From JABWAN01 sp041918175 (GTDB lineage Bacteria > Zhuqueibacterota > Zhuqueibacteria > Zhuqueibacterales > Zhuqueibacteraceae): DNA of 64,000 bases. The position numbers and the translations under genes are program-made. The stretch spans positions 10,044 to 74,043 of the forward strand of contig JAYRWE010000048.1 in the NCBI GenBank assembly GCA_041918175.1. The letters are read 5' to 3'. The notes under the pieces are model-generated. The model was not told where the DNA came from. It saw only the letters and a program-made list of their open reading frames with translations, and did no database searches. Within the stretch, counting starts at the first letter, position 1. Every line of letters starts with the position of its first letter. This document shows positions 8,559 through 18,177 of this stretch, one piece after another.

Positions 8559-9581
8559 TTATAGCGAGGCTTGAGAGGCAATTCCAAGCCACTTTCGTGC
8601 GTTCTCCCCCAGCAATCTTCTCTTCGTCGCGTCATTCAGCTCTGTCATCGATTCGATCAATTTCCCCGGCTCTTCTTCGCCGAGCGGAAACGGATAATCC
8701 GAGCCGAGCGCGATGCTGTGCTCACCGAGCACGTCGATGAGATAACGCAGCGCATGCGCGTCATGCACGAGCGAGTCGACGTAAAATTTTCCAACATACG
8801 CGCGCGGGTTGACGGCATTGTCAACCGCGCAAAGATCGGGGCGTGCTTCGAAGCCATGCGCGATGCGGCCAAGAGTCGCGGGAAACGCGCCGCCGCCGTG
8901 CGCAAACGCAACGCGAAGTTTGGGCAAACGTTCGAGCACGCCGCCGAAGATCATGCTGCAAATCGCGAGGCACGTTTCCGCGGGCATGCCCACGAGCCAC
9001 GGCAGCCAATACTTTTTCATGCGCTCCGCGCCGAGCATGTCCCACGGATGCACAAACACTGCAGCGCCAAACTCCTCCGCGGCTTGGAAAAATTCGAACA
9101 ACTCCGGCGCATCGAGGTTCCACGCATTCACATGCGAGCCGATTTGCACGCCGGGCATCTGCAATTCGCGCACGCAGCGTTCGAGTTCTTTAATCGCCAA
9201 CGCGGGCGCTTGCAATGGCACGGTTCCCAATCCCATGAAACGTAGCGGATACTCTTGCACCACGCTCGCAATGTGATCATTGAGCAGCCTCGACAAATCC
9301 CATGTGTGCTCCGGCTTGGCCCAATAGCTGAACATTACGGGCACGGTGGAGAGCACTTGCACATCGACGCCGCAGCGATCGCAATCACGCAGCCGCGCTT
9401 GCGGCGACCACGTATTCTCTCCCACCTCGCGAAAAAATTTTCCGTCAATCATCATACGCGCACAGCCGGGGCCATGCGGAGCAAGCTGCACGAAACCGCC
9501 ATAGCCATACTTCTCTTGTAAATTCGGCCAGCTTGGAGGGAGGATATGCGTGTGAATGTCGATTTTGAAGAATGAAGGCAT
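8559..9581 (-). CDS. amidohydrolase, ACMSD-like decarboxylase family
   Basis: 340 residues from MPSFFKIDIHTH. It has the metal-dependent TIM-barrel features of the amidohydrolase-2 family: IDIHTHILPP at the N-terminus (the HxH metal pair), AVFVHPWDM (metal His), RVAFAHGGGAFP and a late Asp in ALGSDYPFP. The start IDIHTHILP, the GPGCARMMIDGKFFREV stretch and the RLRDCDRCGVDVQVLSTVP segment resemble 2-amino-3-carboxymuconate-6-semialdehyde decarboxylase (EC 4.1.1.45). No other kynurenine-pathway gene is near, so the substrate stays open; other amidohydrolase-2 decarboxylases are possible. Confidence 0.8.
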   Translation of the reverse strand: MPSFFKIDIHTHILPPSWPNLQEKYGYGGFVQLAPHGPGCARMMIDGKFFREVGENTWSPQARLRDCDRCGVDVQVLSTVPVMFSYWAKPEHTWDLSRLLNDHIASVVQEYPLRFMGLGTVPLQAPALAIKELERCVRELQMPGVQIGSHVNAWNLDAPELFEFFQAAEEFGAAVFVHPWDMLGAERMKKYWLPWLVGMPAETCLAICSMIFGGVLERLPKLRVAFAHGGGAFPATLGRIAHGFEARPDLCAVDNAVNPRAYVGKFYVDSLVHDAHALRYLIDVLGEHSIALGSDYPFPLGEEEPGKLIESMTELNDATKRRLLGENARKWLGIASQASL

Positions 9582-9624
9582 GCTCTTGTTCTGCTTGATA
9601 AAGATCGGCGTTTGATTCTTCTTA

Positions 9625-10125
9625 TTCTTTCTTGTTCCCAAACTCTGTTTGGGAACAAACTTGCTTGAGAAACTCTGTTTCTCTTTTGCATCTCTGCAGT
9701 GCTATCGGTCAACAAGAATTTCTTCTTGTTCCCAAACTCCGTTTGGGAACACACTTGCTGAAGAAACTCCGTTTCTTTTTTGCACCTCCGCATTGCTGTT
9801 GATCAACAAGAATCTGAAACGGAGTTTGAGAACGAGAGAAATGCTTTGCTTTAAGTCTTTTTGAAGTCCGCGAAGCGCTTTAAGTCAGCTCGGTCAGTTA
9901 GCCACCGCGGTAAACAAGCGGAGATGACACGCAAGAACGCGCAGCGACAAGCCATGCAAGGAATCTTCTTGTTCCCAAACTCCGTTTTGGAACGAGAGGA
10001 AAAAAGCCTCTCACTTTCGTGAGAGTTCTATTTTCGCGGGAGAAAGTTTTAAGGGCTTGCGGCCGTTTGCCTATTTGAAGCTCGACGCCTGAAGGCGTTA
10101 CTACAAACGAGCGTTAACTACGCAC
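9625..10125. repeat. intergenic repeat block (families A, C and F)
   Basis: The 740-base gap holds no gene. About 9631-9724 and 9725-9820 are two tandem ~95-base units, each opening with a 23-base palindrome of arm GTTCCCAAAC (9634-9656 and 9728-9750). About 9868-9953 is a reverse-orientation copy of the TTTGTCGCTGCGCG repeat (family C). 9971-9993 is a diverged third A palindrome. About 10080-10120 carries the GACGCCTGAAGGCGTTAC palindrome (family F). The remaining 200 bases before 10323 look like an ordinary leader ending in TTGGAGGACTC. Confidence 0.8.
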
Positions 10126-10322
10126 GCATTATGTGAAAATAAAACCTGCCTTGCAACTGCAAATCTTTTGCGGCCGGTGGCTTGCTTTTGCGAAAGCACG
10201 TGGCTATCTTGAATGCAGAAAGGCTTCATCATTTTCCTGCGCGCGCCGTCTATTTCTCGTGAGAGCAACTTTCACGCACATATACAAACCCTCTTCCCTC
10301 AATTCTTTGGAGGACTCATTTC

Positions 10323-13300
10323 ATGGCATTCACTCAACGCGTTGGATCCGCGCTGGCCGTTGCGGCGTTGTCATTGGCATTGGCGCAGCCTGTTTGTGCG
10401 CAGCCGACGGCCACGCAAAACTATTGGCAGCAGTTCGTGCATTACACCATGGATGTCACGCTCGATCCCGCCGCGCACATGCTCGCGGGCACCTCGCACA
10501 TTCGCTATCGCAACAACTCGCCGGACAAGCTCGACCGCATTTACATGTATCTTTATCCCAACGGCTTCAAAGACAACAACACAATTCGCGCGCAAGAGGC
10601 GGCGAAATTTTATGTGAAGAACCTGGCGCAAGAGGAAGACGCGGGTTGGCTCAAGATCAACGAGTTTCGCTTCCTTCCCAAAAACAAAACCGCGAGCGCA
10701 GAGCAAGCCACTTCCGCATTTCAAGTGAATGATACGATTTTGGAAGCGGCACTGCCGGAGCCGCTCTTGCCCGGCGAAGAGATTGCGTTCGAACTGAGCT
10801 TCACCTCCAAAGTGCGCAAGTTTCAAGATCGCGCGGGCTATCGCGGCGAGCAATATGACTTCGCGCAATGGTATCCCAAGCTGTGCGTGTACGATGAAGA
10901 AGGTTGGCACGCGGAGCCGTTGCATTTCACCGGCGAGTTTTACGGCGAGTTCGGCACGTTTGATATGAAGATCAACGTGCCGTTCGAGTACATCGTGGGC
11001 GCGACCGGCGAAGTGACCGCGGGCGATCCGGGTTGGTCAGTGGTCTCGGTGGATACGACGCTCGACAACGCTGCGTGGCAGAAGAAGCACGAAGAGATGA
11101 AAGCCGAGATCAAAAAACAGAGCGCGGACACGAAAATGCGCAGCGTTTCATTTCATGCGGAGAACGTGCATGATTTCGCGTGGATCACGAGTTCGGATTT
11201 TCTTTACGAGCGCGGCGCATATGACGGCATTCCGATTCACGTGCTCTATCGCAGCTATGCGAAGCCGAGTTGGACGAAAGTGGTGACGGAGCGCGGTCGG
11301 CGCAGTCTCGAATGGCTCTCCACGAAGTTTGGTCGCTATCCCTATCCACAACTCACGATCACGCACGGGTTGCTCGGCGGCGGCATGGAATATCCCATGC
11401 TCGTGATGAACAGTTCCGAAGACGAGGGCCTCATCCTTCATGAAGTCGGCCACATTTATTTCTTCGGCATCTTCGGCAACAACGAGCAGAAAGAAGCATG
11501 GCTTGATGAAGGCTTCACCTCTTTTCAAACGCGCTGGTATTTTGAAACGCGCTATGGGCCGTTGGGTTATGATGTTGCCAACGAGCTTAAAGACGCAACC
11601 TGGCTCGCGCGGCATCGGCCGTTCATGAGCGCTCGCGCCTCGAATCGCGATTGGGCGATGACTTACATGAAGAGCGGATTGAATGAGCCGATCTCCAAAC
11701 TCGCGTATCAATACACGAGCGACATGGGCTACGGCGTGAATGCTTACACCAAAGGCTCAATCTTTTATGAGATGTTGCGCTACGTTGTCGGCGAGGAAAA
11801 TTTCGCGCGCATTTGTCATGAGTATTTCAACCGCTGGGCATTGAAGCACGTGAATGAAGCGCGCTTTCGGCAAGTGTGTGAAGACGTGAGCGGCATGGAT
11901 TTGGGTTGGTTCTTTCAACAATGGCTGCACGAGGCGGAACTGGTCGATTATAGTTTGGGCAACGTGCGGAGCGAGCAAGCGGCAAATGGCAATTGGCAAA
12001 CGACGGTAGAAATCAAACGCAATGATGAAGGCATCATGCCTGCGGAAGTGGAGTTGACGTTTGCCGACGGCTCGAAAGCAACGCAACGCTGGAGCGGAAA
12101 AGAGCGCAGCGGCACGCTCACGTTTAACACGGCAAGCAAACCCGCGCGTGTGGTGCTCGATCCGAGTGATCAAATCATGGACAAGAGCCGCCTCGGTCAC
12201 GGCAACTTGCGCGTCGAGTTGCTGCCCGAATATCCGCGCATGTGGAATTACAATCCCAACGATGCGTATGTGATCACGTGGAAGCCGAGCGCTTGGTATA
12301 ATGACGTGGACGGCGCGCGCGTGGGGGTGAAATTCAAAGGCCGCTATCTCGACACGCGCAATTTGGAAGTGGGCGCATGGTATGGCGTGAAATCTTCGGC
12401 GCTCGATGGCAGCTTTAAATTTTCGAACAAGCTCGCGAGTCGCACGAATTATCATCTCGCTGCGGCGAAGCTCGAAGGCCGCTATCACGGCGACGTGAGC
12501 GTGACGACTTCCTTTAGCAAGATGTTGTTCACGCCGCCGCAGTGGAATTTTCGGTTCGGTTTTAATTATTTCGAATTGCCCTTTGACAAAGCGGAGTATG
12601 CGGCAACAAAGATTGAAGTCGAAGGCGACGCGGTTGTGCTTCCGAACTGGTCGCCCGGCAAAGTCAATCGCGCGTATTTAAATTTTAATGTGAATCCGCG
12701 CGGCATGAGTTGGCGGAGTTTTATTCGCGGCCAAATTGCGCATGCAAATGAAAGCTTCGGCAGCGACGCGACGTACACGCGCCTCGAAGGCGAGCTGCGT
12801 TTTTGGATTCCCGCGGCGAACGGCGACGGGCTTTATGTGCGCGGCTTTGCCGGCGGTTTTCTGCGCGAGAAAGATGACAAGCCTTGGCAGGATTTATTCT
12901 CCGCTTTCGGAGCGAGCACGCGTGAACAGTTCGAGCAGTTTTATACACGCAGCCGCGGCGCGTTGCCCGCGGAGCTGCATTATCATTTGCCCGGCGGCGG
13001 AAATCTGCGCGGCTATTATGACCAACCTCGCGTTTTGCTCGGCAAGAATTTGATCGCGGGCAATGTCGAATTGCGCAAAGCCGCGACGCTGCCTGTGCTC
13101 GGAAAAATTTTGCGCCGCGTGTTAGGCCGTTCGACGTTCAGCGTCTTCTTTGATTATGGCCGTCTTGCTTCGCCGTTTACCGATGAGAAAAACAATCTCG
13201 CGGATGCGGGCGTGGGCGTGGTTTTTCAAAAGACCGTGCCGGACAATTGGTACTCGTTCATTCTCGGCACGAACTACACGCTGCGCGTGGATTTCCCGAT

Positions 13301-13391
13301 TTGGGTAAATGAGCCACGCATGTTGATCGACGCGAGCGCGGATGACGAAATAAAATTCCGCTATGTGTTCAGCTTGCAGCGAGCGTTGTGA
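10323..13391 (+). CDS. M1-family metallopeptidase with probable C-terminal beta-barrel
   Basis: 1022 residues with a signal peptide (cleavage near VCA/Q at 26). The M1 N-terminal beta-domain begins YTMDVTLDPAAHMLAGTSHIRYRN. The gluzincin site is complete: H373-E-V-G-H377 with the third zinc ligand E396 in WLDEGF, and GGGMEYPMLV serves as the exopeptidase loop. After the helical domain (to about 540) and a beta segment (to about 620), the remaining 400 residues alternate like transmembrane beta-strands and end in KFRYVFSLQRAL, ending hydrophobic like many outer-membrane barrels. A barrel fused to an M1 peptidase would tether the enzyme to the outer membrane (inference). GGAGG precedes the ATG. 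Confidence 0.85.
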   Translation: MAFTQRVGSALAVAALSLALAQPVCAQPTATQNYWQQFVHYTMDVTLDPAAHMLAGTSHIRYRNNSPDKLDRIYMYLYPNGFKDNNTIRAQEAAKFYVKNLAQEEDAGWLKINEFRFLPKNKTASAEQATSAFQVNDTILEAALPEPLLPGEEIAFELSFTSKVRKFQDRAGYRGEQYDFAQWYPKLCVYDEEGWHAEPLHFTGEFYGEFGTFDMKINVPFEYIVGATGEVTAGDPGWSVVSVDTTLDNAAWQKKHEEMKAEIKKQSADTKMRSVSFHAENVHDFAWITSSDFLYERGAYDGIPIHVLYRSYAKPSWTKVVTERGRRSLEWLSTKFGRYPYPQLTITHGLLGGGMEYPMLVMNSSEDEGLILHEVGHIYFFGIFGNNEQKEAWLDEGFTSFQTRWYFETRYGPLGYDVANELKDATWLARHRPFMSARASNRDWAMTYMKSGLNEPISKLAYQYTSDMGYGVNAYTKGSIFYEMLRYVVGEENFARICHEYFNRWALKHVNEARFRQVCEDVSGMDLGWFFQQWLHEAELVDYSLGNVRSEQAANGNWQTTVEIKRNDEGIMPAEVELTFADGSKATQRWSGKERSGTLTFNTASKPARVVLDPSDQIMDKSRLGHGNLRVELLPEYPRMWNYNPNDAYVITWKPSAWYNDVDGARVGVKFKGRYLDTRNLEVGAWYGVKSSALDGSFKFSNKLASRTNYHLAAAKLEGRYHGDVSVTTSFSKMLFTPPQWNFRFGFNYFELPFDKAEYAATKIEVEGDAVVLPNWSPGKVNRAYLNFNVNPRGMSWRSFIRGQIAHANESFGSDATYTRLEGELRFWIPAANGDGLYVRGFAGGFLREKDDKPWQDLFSAFGASTREQFEQFYTRSRGALPAELHYHLPGGGNLRGYYDQPRVLLGKNLIAGNVELRKAATLPVLGKILRRVLGRSTFSVFFDYGRLASPFTDEKNNLADAGVGVVFQKTVPDNWYSFILGTNYTLRVDFPIWVNEPRMLIDASADDEIKFRYVFSLQRAL

Positions 13392-13392
13392 C

Positions 13393-13542
13393 ATGACCGA
13401 TCGCGCTTGGTTCATCACCGCCATTGGCGGCCTGCTCGCACTCGCGTTGTTGCTTGGCATTTGGTGGCGCATGTATCGCCGCATTCGCCACGCACGCGAT
13501 ACCGAGTTGGGCAAGGCCACGCGGCAAGAGTTTCACCGTTAG
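13393..13542 (+). CDS. 49-residue single-pass membrane protein
   Basis: A short open frame whose ATG begins one base after the M1 peptidase stop. It encodes MTDRAWF, then a hydrophobic helix (ITAIGGLLALALLLGIWW), then a basic and polar tail (RMYRRIRHARDTELGKATR). The inside-positive arrangement is a good type of small membrane protein. The near-overlap with the peptidase gene suggests translational coupling. No family is recognised. Confidence 0.5.
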   Translation: MTDRAWFITAIGGLLALALLLGIWWRMYRRIRHARDTELGKATRQEFHR

Positions 13543-13597
13543 AGAAGCTTTCTAAACTTTTCAAGTATGTAAAGCTCGTGAGCGAGAAGGAGCAAAC

Positions 13598-14614
13598 ATG
13601 CGTCAAGTTTTCATCACGCGCCATGGCGGGCCGGATACGCTGCACGTGCGCGAAGCAGCGGATCCTTTGCCGCAAGCGAACGAGGTCGCGATTCGCGTGC
13701 ACGCTGCCGGCATCAACTTCGCGGATATCATGGCGCGCAAAGGGTTGTATCCCGATGCGCCCAAACCGCCGTGTGTCGTCGGCTATGAAATCGCCGGCGA
13801 GATTGTCGCGCTCGGCGCGAACGTGAAAAATTTCTCGCTCGGCCACCCCGTGCTCGCGATGACGCGCTTCGGCGGTTATAGCGATTATGTGCGCGTGCCT
13901 GCGGTGCAAGTTTTTCGCAAACCCGAGGCGTTGAGCATGATTGAAGCCGCGTCGGTGTTGGTGACTTACGTTACGGCGTATCAACTCATCGTGGTGATGG
14001 GTTCGTTACGAGCGGGCGAAACGGTGCTCATTCACAACGCGGGCAGCGGTGTGGGACTCGCGGAGTTTGATCTCGCAAAAAAGATCGGCGCGCGAACCAT
14101 TGGCACCGCGAGCGCGAGCAAGCATGCGTTCTTGCGCGAACGCGGCTTTGATCATGTGATTGATTATCGCAATGACGATTGGCTCAAGGCCGTGCTCGAA
14201 CTCACCCACGGCCGCGGCGTCGAACTCGTGCTCGATCCGATTGGCGGCGCGCATTGGAAAAAAAGTTATCGTGCGCTGCGCGCCACGGGTCGTCTCGGAT
14301 TGTCGGGCGTTTCCACTGCGAGCACGACAGGGAGCAATTCAAAGCTCGGCCTGCTCAAAATGGTTTTGCAAATGCCGTGGTTCACGCCCGTGGGTTTGAT
14401 GAACAACAACAAAGGCGTGTTCGGCGTGAATCTCGGGCATTTGTGGGAAGAAGAAGAAAAAGCGCTCGGCTGGATTCGCGCAGTGCTGCGTGGCGTTGAT
14501 GAAGGCTGGGTGCGGCCGCATGTCGATCGCACCTTCACGTTCGCAGAAGTCGGCGCAGCGCACGCGTATATCGAAGCGCGCAAGAATATCGGCAAAGTCG
14601 TGCTCGTGCCGTGA
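13598..14614 (+). CDS. medium-chain quinone oxidoreductase / VAT-1-like zinc-free alcohol dehydrogenase
   Basis: 338 residues. GroES-like N-domain (VAIRVHAAGINFADIMARKGLYP, VVGYEIAGEIVALG) followed by a Rossmann domain with a nucleotide loop (ETVLIHNAGSGVGLAEFDLAKKIGA) and the DYRNDDW, DPIGGAHWKKSYRALRATGRLGLSG pattern. The structural and catalytic zinc cysteines of true alcohol dehydrogenases are absent, as in quinone oxidoreductases. The C-terminal loop (LMNNNKGVFGVNLGHLWEE) resembles the VAT-1 subgroup. It predicts NADPH-dependent reduction of quinones or enals. It is followed by a strong terminator at 14754. Confidence 0.87.
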   Translation: MRQVFITRHGGPDTLHVREAADPLPQANEVAIRVHAAGINFADIMARKGLYPDAPKPPCVVGYEIAGEIVALGANVKNFSLGHPVLAMTRFGGYSDYVRVPAVQVFRKPEALSMIEAASVLVTYVTAYQLIVVMGSLRAGETVLIHNAGSGVGLAEFDLAKKIGARTIGTASASKHAFLRERGFDHVIDYRNDDWLKAVLELTHGRGVELVLDPIGGAHWKKSYRALRATGRLGLSGVSTASTTGSNSKLGLLKMVLQMPWFTPVGLMNNNKGVFGVNLGHLWEEEEKALGWIRAVLRGVDEGWVRPHVDRTFTFAEVGAAHAYIEARKNIGKVVLVP

Positions 14615-14753
14615 AGCGCGAATTCGATATTGCCAAAGAGCGGGAAAGATTTTATTTTGGAAAATAGAATTTCAACGGCTCCAATATGAAATACCACGCG
14701 GAGGCCTTCTTATATAAAAGTAACGGCTGCAAAAGATCGGCAGAATGCTTCTG

Positions 14754-14806
14754 GGCAGGATGATGTGATCACTATTCTGCCGCAAATCATCCTGCCTTTC
14801 TTTTTT
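14754..14806 (+). terminator. Rho-independent terminator after the oxidoreductase gene
   Basis: An 11-base perfect stem (GGCAGGATGAT at 14754-14764, complement at 14786-14796) is followed directly by TTTCTTTTTT. Confidence 0.8.
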
Positions 14807-14911
14807 CGATTTTTGCGTTGTGGAAATTTTTGCCATCATCCTCACGCAATTTTTTATTTGCACAACATATAAACCAATTGGGTTCGGCTAGTGAGATAAA
14901 GGAGTCCCGCC

Positions 14912-16672
14912 ATGTCTATTTCCGTGAAGCTCAATGATCTCGTGGATGCCATGGAAACCTACGGCCCCGAGAAACGGCATTACCTCAACCTGCAAACGGG
15001 CGCGGTGCATGCGCTCACCGAGGAAGATTTCCGCGCGGCAGAAGCTGATATTCCACTAGAAAAATATCCCGAGTGGCAACGCGCCAAAGTCGCCGTCGCG
15101 CGCGAAGTGCTGCACTCAAAAGATTATGTTTCGATTCTCGAGCGCTTTGAAATCAACGAGTATCGCATGATGGAAGATTTTTGTATGGCGCTCAGCGATC
15201 AACAATTGCGCGACGCGATGACCTATGCGATTCAAGGCACCGGCGCATTCCGAAGATTCAAAGATCGCCTGCATCATTATGGCATTGCAGATAAGTGGTA
15301 TGAATATCGCGAAGAACGATACTTCGAGCTGGCGGAGAAATGGTGCGTGGAGCATGAGATTCCTTTTATCAAGGGCAGTTCCATGTCCGCGCGACGCGCG
15401 AAGCATATTCCCGCAAAATCTTTTGTTGAGCCGCCGCCTGTGCCCAAACTGGTGCGCGCGGAAAAAGCGCAGCGCGTGTTGACAAGTTACACGCGACTGC
15501 TGCCGCAACTGGGCCTGACCGAGCTTTTAGCCGCGCTGGTGCAGGCGCCAAGCCACCCCGGCATTGCGCGACAGGAAGCGCAGGTCGTGCAAGTGCTCGC
15601 GAACTATTTTAAGCAACACGGCGTTGCATTTGAATTAAACGAAGTGCGCGAGGGCCGCCCGAATCTTATTGCGCAGGTGCGCAGCGCAAATGCGGGCAAG
15701 CGTCTCGTGCTCTGCGGCCACACTGATACCGTCCCGCCGAATGCCATCACAACCATGCAGCCGTTTGCCGCGGAGATACGCGAGGGCCGCATGTACGGTC
15801 GCGGCACCGTGGATATGAAAGGCGCACTCGCGGCCATGGCCGCGACGCTCGTTGCGCTCAAAGAATTAAAACTGCTCGCGCGCGGCGAAGTATTGCTTGC
15901 TGCAGTGATTGATGAAGAAATGGAGAGCCTCGGCGCGGAGGCCTTGCTGCGCTCCGGCTTTCATGCTGAGGGCGCAATCATCGGTGAGCCGACGAGCAAT
16001 CGCGTTGCCGTTGGCCATAAAGGCCTTGAATGGTTGGAAGTGGAATTTCTCGGCAAGGCCACGCACGGCGCAACGCCGGAGAACGGTTGCAGCGCGGTCT
16101 CTGCTGCAGCGCGTTTTATTCGCGCCGTGGAAAAAGACCTCGTGCCGCGTTTTTATAAACGTCGCCATCCGCTGCTCGGCGCGCCCACGATCAACTTCGG
16201 CACGATTCACGGCGGCGATCAACCGAGCACGGTGGCGGAGCGTTGCGTCGTGCAGCTCGATCGTCGTTGGGTGCCTTCAGAAAGTGTTGAATTGATTTTC
16301 GCAGAGTTGGAAGATTTGCTCAATCATTTGCGCCGCGGCATGCCGGGCCTACGCACGCAAGTGCGTCGCATGCCCGGCGGCATGGCTACGATGGTGCATG
16401 GGCCTTTGGAAATTGCGCATGATCATGCGCTCGCGCGCGCCGCGCAAACTGCATGGCAAGATTTTTATCAAAAGCCTTGCGAGTTGACCGCGTTTCCTGC
16501 GTGGACTGATGCGGCTTTGTTTAGCCGCGAAGCAAAAATTCCAAGCCTCGTGTGCGGCCCCGGCGATCTTGCGCTCGCGCATTCCGCGGAAGAAGCAATT
16601 GCGCTTGCAGAAGTTGAAGAAGCCGCGCACATGTATGCGCTCATGGCAGTGAATTTTCTGGAAGAGCGCTGA
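14912..16672 (+). CDS. UPF0158 domain fused to M20/DapE-ArgE-type metallopeptidase
   Basis: 586 residues; AAAGGAG precedes the ATG. Residues 1 to about 165 match the UPF0158 family pattern (YLNLQTGAVHALTEEDF, YVSILERFEINEYRMMEDFC, AIQGTGAFRRFKDRLHHYGIADKWYEYREERYFELAEKWC). Residues about 185-586 form an M20 peptidase: CGHTDTVPP (H270), GRGTVDMKGALAAM, IDEEMESLGA, GEPTSNRVAVGHKGLEWLEV, the lid/dimer domain (HGGDQPSTVAERCVVQLDRRWVPSE), and a late HSAEEAI for the last His ligand. Either half occurs alone in other genomes; the frame is continuous with no internal start signal I can see. The physiological substrate is unknown. Confidence 0.85.
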   Translation: MSISVKLNDLVDAMETYGPEKRHYLNLQTGAVHALTEEDFRAAEADIPLEKYPEWQRAKVAVAREVLHSKDYVSILERFEINEYRMMEDFCMALSDQQLRDAMTYAIQGTGAFRRFKDRLHHYGIADKWYEYREERYFELAEKWCVEHEIPFIKGSSMSARRAKHIPAKSFVEPPPVPKLVRAEKAQRVLTSYTRLLPQLGLTELLAALVQAPSHPGIARQEAQVVQVLANYFKQHGVAFELNEVREGRPNLIAQVRSANAGKRLVLCGHTDTVPPNAITTMQPFAAEIREGRMYGRGTVDMKGALAAMAATLVALKELKLLARGEVLLAAVIDEEMESLGAEALLRSGFHAEGAIIGEPTSNRVAVGHKGLEWLEVEFLGKATHGATPENGCSAVSAAARFIRAVEKDLVPRFYKRRHPLLGAPTINFGTIHGGDQPSTVAERCVVQLDRRWVPSESVELIFAELEDLLNHLRRGMPGLRTQVRRMPGGMATMVHGPLEIAHDHALARAAQTAWQDFYQKPCELTAFPAWTDAALFSREAKIPSLVCGPGDLALAHSAEEAIALAEVEEAAHMYALMAVNFLEER

Positions 16673-16838
16673 ACCTCCGCTCTTGCAATTCGAATCCCCC
16701 ACACGATCACAGATGAATCCGCTGGAGTGGATGAATATGTCAGAGCGCAGTCATTTCTCGCACGAAAGAAGATTACCATCTTTCGTGACAGCCCCATTCT
16801 CGTGCGACTTGGCCTCGCGCTCGTGACGCCCACCAATC

Positions 16839-16949
16839 ATGTCAAACGCACCCTCTCTCGCCGCGCTCATTCATGAAGTTGCGGCCGCGATCGCTGCCGG
16901 CAATGCCGCCGCGCTCACGTCTCTGCTTGCCGCGCATCCACAGCGATGA
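16839..16949 (+). pseudogene. 36-residue fragment, possible remnant of a helical-repeat gene
   Basis: A short frame MSNAPSLAALIHEVAAAIAAG...LLAAHPQR that stops at 16947. It resembles the first helix pair of ankyrin-like proteins (AAGNAAALTSLLAAHP), but nothing follows. The next 110 bases hold a short leader with two copies of the motif CGTGG(C/G)AG, then the Rieske gene. It is most likely a decayed gene end; it could also be a chance frame. Confidence 0.25.
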
Positions 16950-17058
16950 AGTTGAGAATGCTCCCACGAAATCAAACCGCTGTTTTCGTGGCAGTTCTAT
17001 TTTCGTGGGAGAAAATCTAGCCTTTGATGCAACTCTACCCCTTTGTATTGGAGCACAC

Positions 17059-18156
17059 ATGCCGCAATCCGCTTTCACCTTCGAACCCGATCTCGCCCGC
17101 GCCGCAACCATTCCTGCAAGTTGGTATACCGACCCCCTCCGCCTGCAACTTGAGCAGCAAAAAATTTTTAAGAGCACATGGCAATTCGCGCTCTCGCTCG
17201 AACATTTGCGCTGGCCCGGTAACTATGCCGCGATTGAAGTGGCCGGTGTTCCGCTCGTGCTCACGCGCGATCTCGAAGGCAAGCTGCGCGCGTTTTATAA
17301 TGTCTGTCGCCATCGCGCCGGTGAAGTGGCGAAAGGCATGGGCAATCGCAAAACCTTGCAATGCTCGTATCACGGCTGGCTCTATGGTTTGGATGGCTGC
17401 TTGCGCAACACGCCGGAGTTCGAAGGCGTGGAAAATTTTGACAAACAAAATTTCGGACTCCTGCCCGTGCGCATCGAAACCTGGGGGCCGTTTGCGTTTG
17501 TGAACATGAATCCCAACGCGCCCTCGTTGCTCGAAACGCTGGGCAACATTCCAACCGAGACCGCGGCGTTCAATTTCGAAAACATGCGCCTTGTGGAGCG
17601 CCGCGATTATTACGTGAACGCGAATTGGAAAGTGTACGTCGACAACTATCTCGAAGGCTATCACGTGCCCGTCGCGCATCCGGGTTTGTATCGCGAGTTG
17701 GATTATGACAACTATCGCGTGGATACGTTTCGCTATTACTCTTCGCAATACGCGCCCATTCGTCCGATGCATGTCGAAGACGAAAGCGGCCGCGTGTATA
17801 AAACGCTGGCGGGCGATGAGAAAGCGTTTTACTACTGGCTCTTTCCGAATTTCATGCTCAACATCTATCTCGGCATGTTGCAGATTAACGTCATCGTGCC
17901 GCTCAGCCACGAGCGCACGCTCACGATTTTCGAATGGTACTTCAGCGACCCCGGCACGCCCGAAGTGTGGAAAATTTTGCAAGACTCCATTGCGTTCAGC
18001 GACGAGATTCAACAGGAAGACCTTGCCATTTGCGAGCAAGTTTGGCGCGGCTTGAACAGCGGCGTCTACGATCGCGGCCGCTATTGCACGAAACGCGAAA
18101 ACGGCGTGCATCATTTTCACGGATTGTTGAGCGAGTTTTTGAATGCAGCAACATAA
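17059..18156 (+). CDS. Rieske non-heme iron oxygenase, alpha subunit
   Basis: 365 residues from MPQSAF (GGAG 8 bases upstream); the longer in-frame extension to 16873 has no matching content. The Rieske [2Fe-2S] ligands are C83-x-H85 and C102-x2-H105. The catalytic iron site is visible as VDNYLEGYHVPVAHPGLYRE (bridging Asp, two His), with a distal Asp expected near the C-terminus. This is the ring-hydroxylating / choline-monooxygenase-like subgroup. Ferredoxin or reductase partners are not nearby, so the electron donor and substrate are unknown. Confidence 0.87.
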   Translation: MPQSAFTFEPDLARAATIPASWYTDPLRLQLEQQKIFKSTWQFALSLEHLRWPGNYAAIEVAGVPLVLTRDLEGKLRAFYNVCRHRAGEVAKGMGNRKTLQCSYHGWLYGLDGCLRNTPEFEGVENFDKQNFGLLPVRIETWGPFAFVNMNPNAPSLLETLGNIPTETAAFNFENMRLVERRDYYVNANWKVYVDNYLEGYHVPVAHPGLYRELDYDNYRVDTFRYYSSQYAPIRPMHVEDESGRVYKTLAGDEKAFYYWLFPNFMLNIYLGMLQINVIVPLSHERTLTIFEWYFSDPGTPEVWKILQDSIAFSDEIQQEDLAICEQVWRGLNSGVYDRGRYCTKRENGVHHFHGLLSEFLNAAT

Positions 18157-18177
18157 CGAATGCTTACGCCGTTGTTG

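Noticed and set aside
8559..18156. Aromatic-compound catabolic cluster (ACMSD-like enzyme, Rieske oxygenase, quinone oxidoreductase)
   Set aside because: The genes are on different strands and separated by peptidase genes, repeats and a terminator; no shared operon or partner genes are visible.
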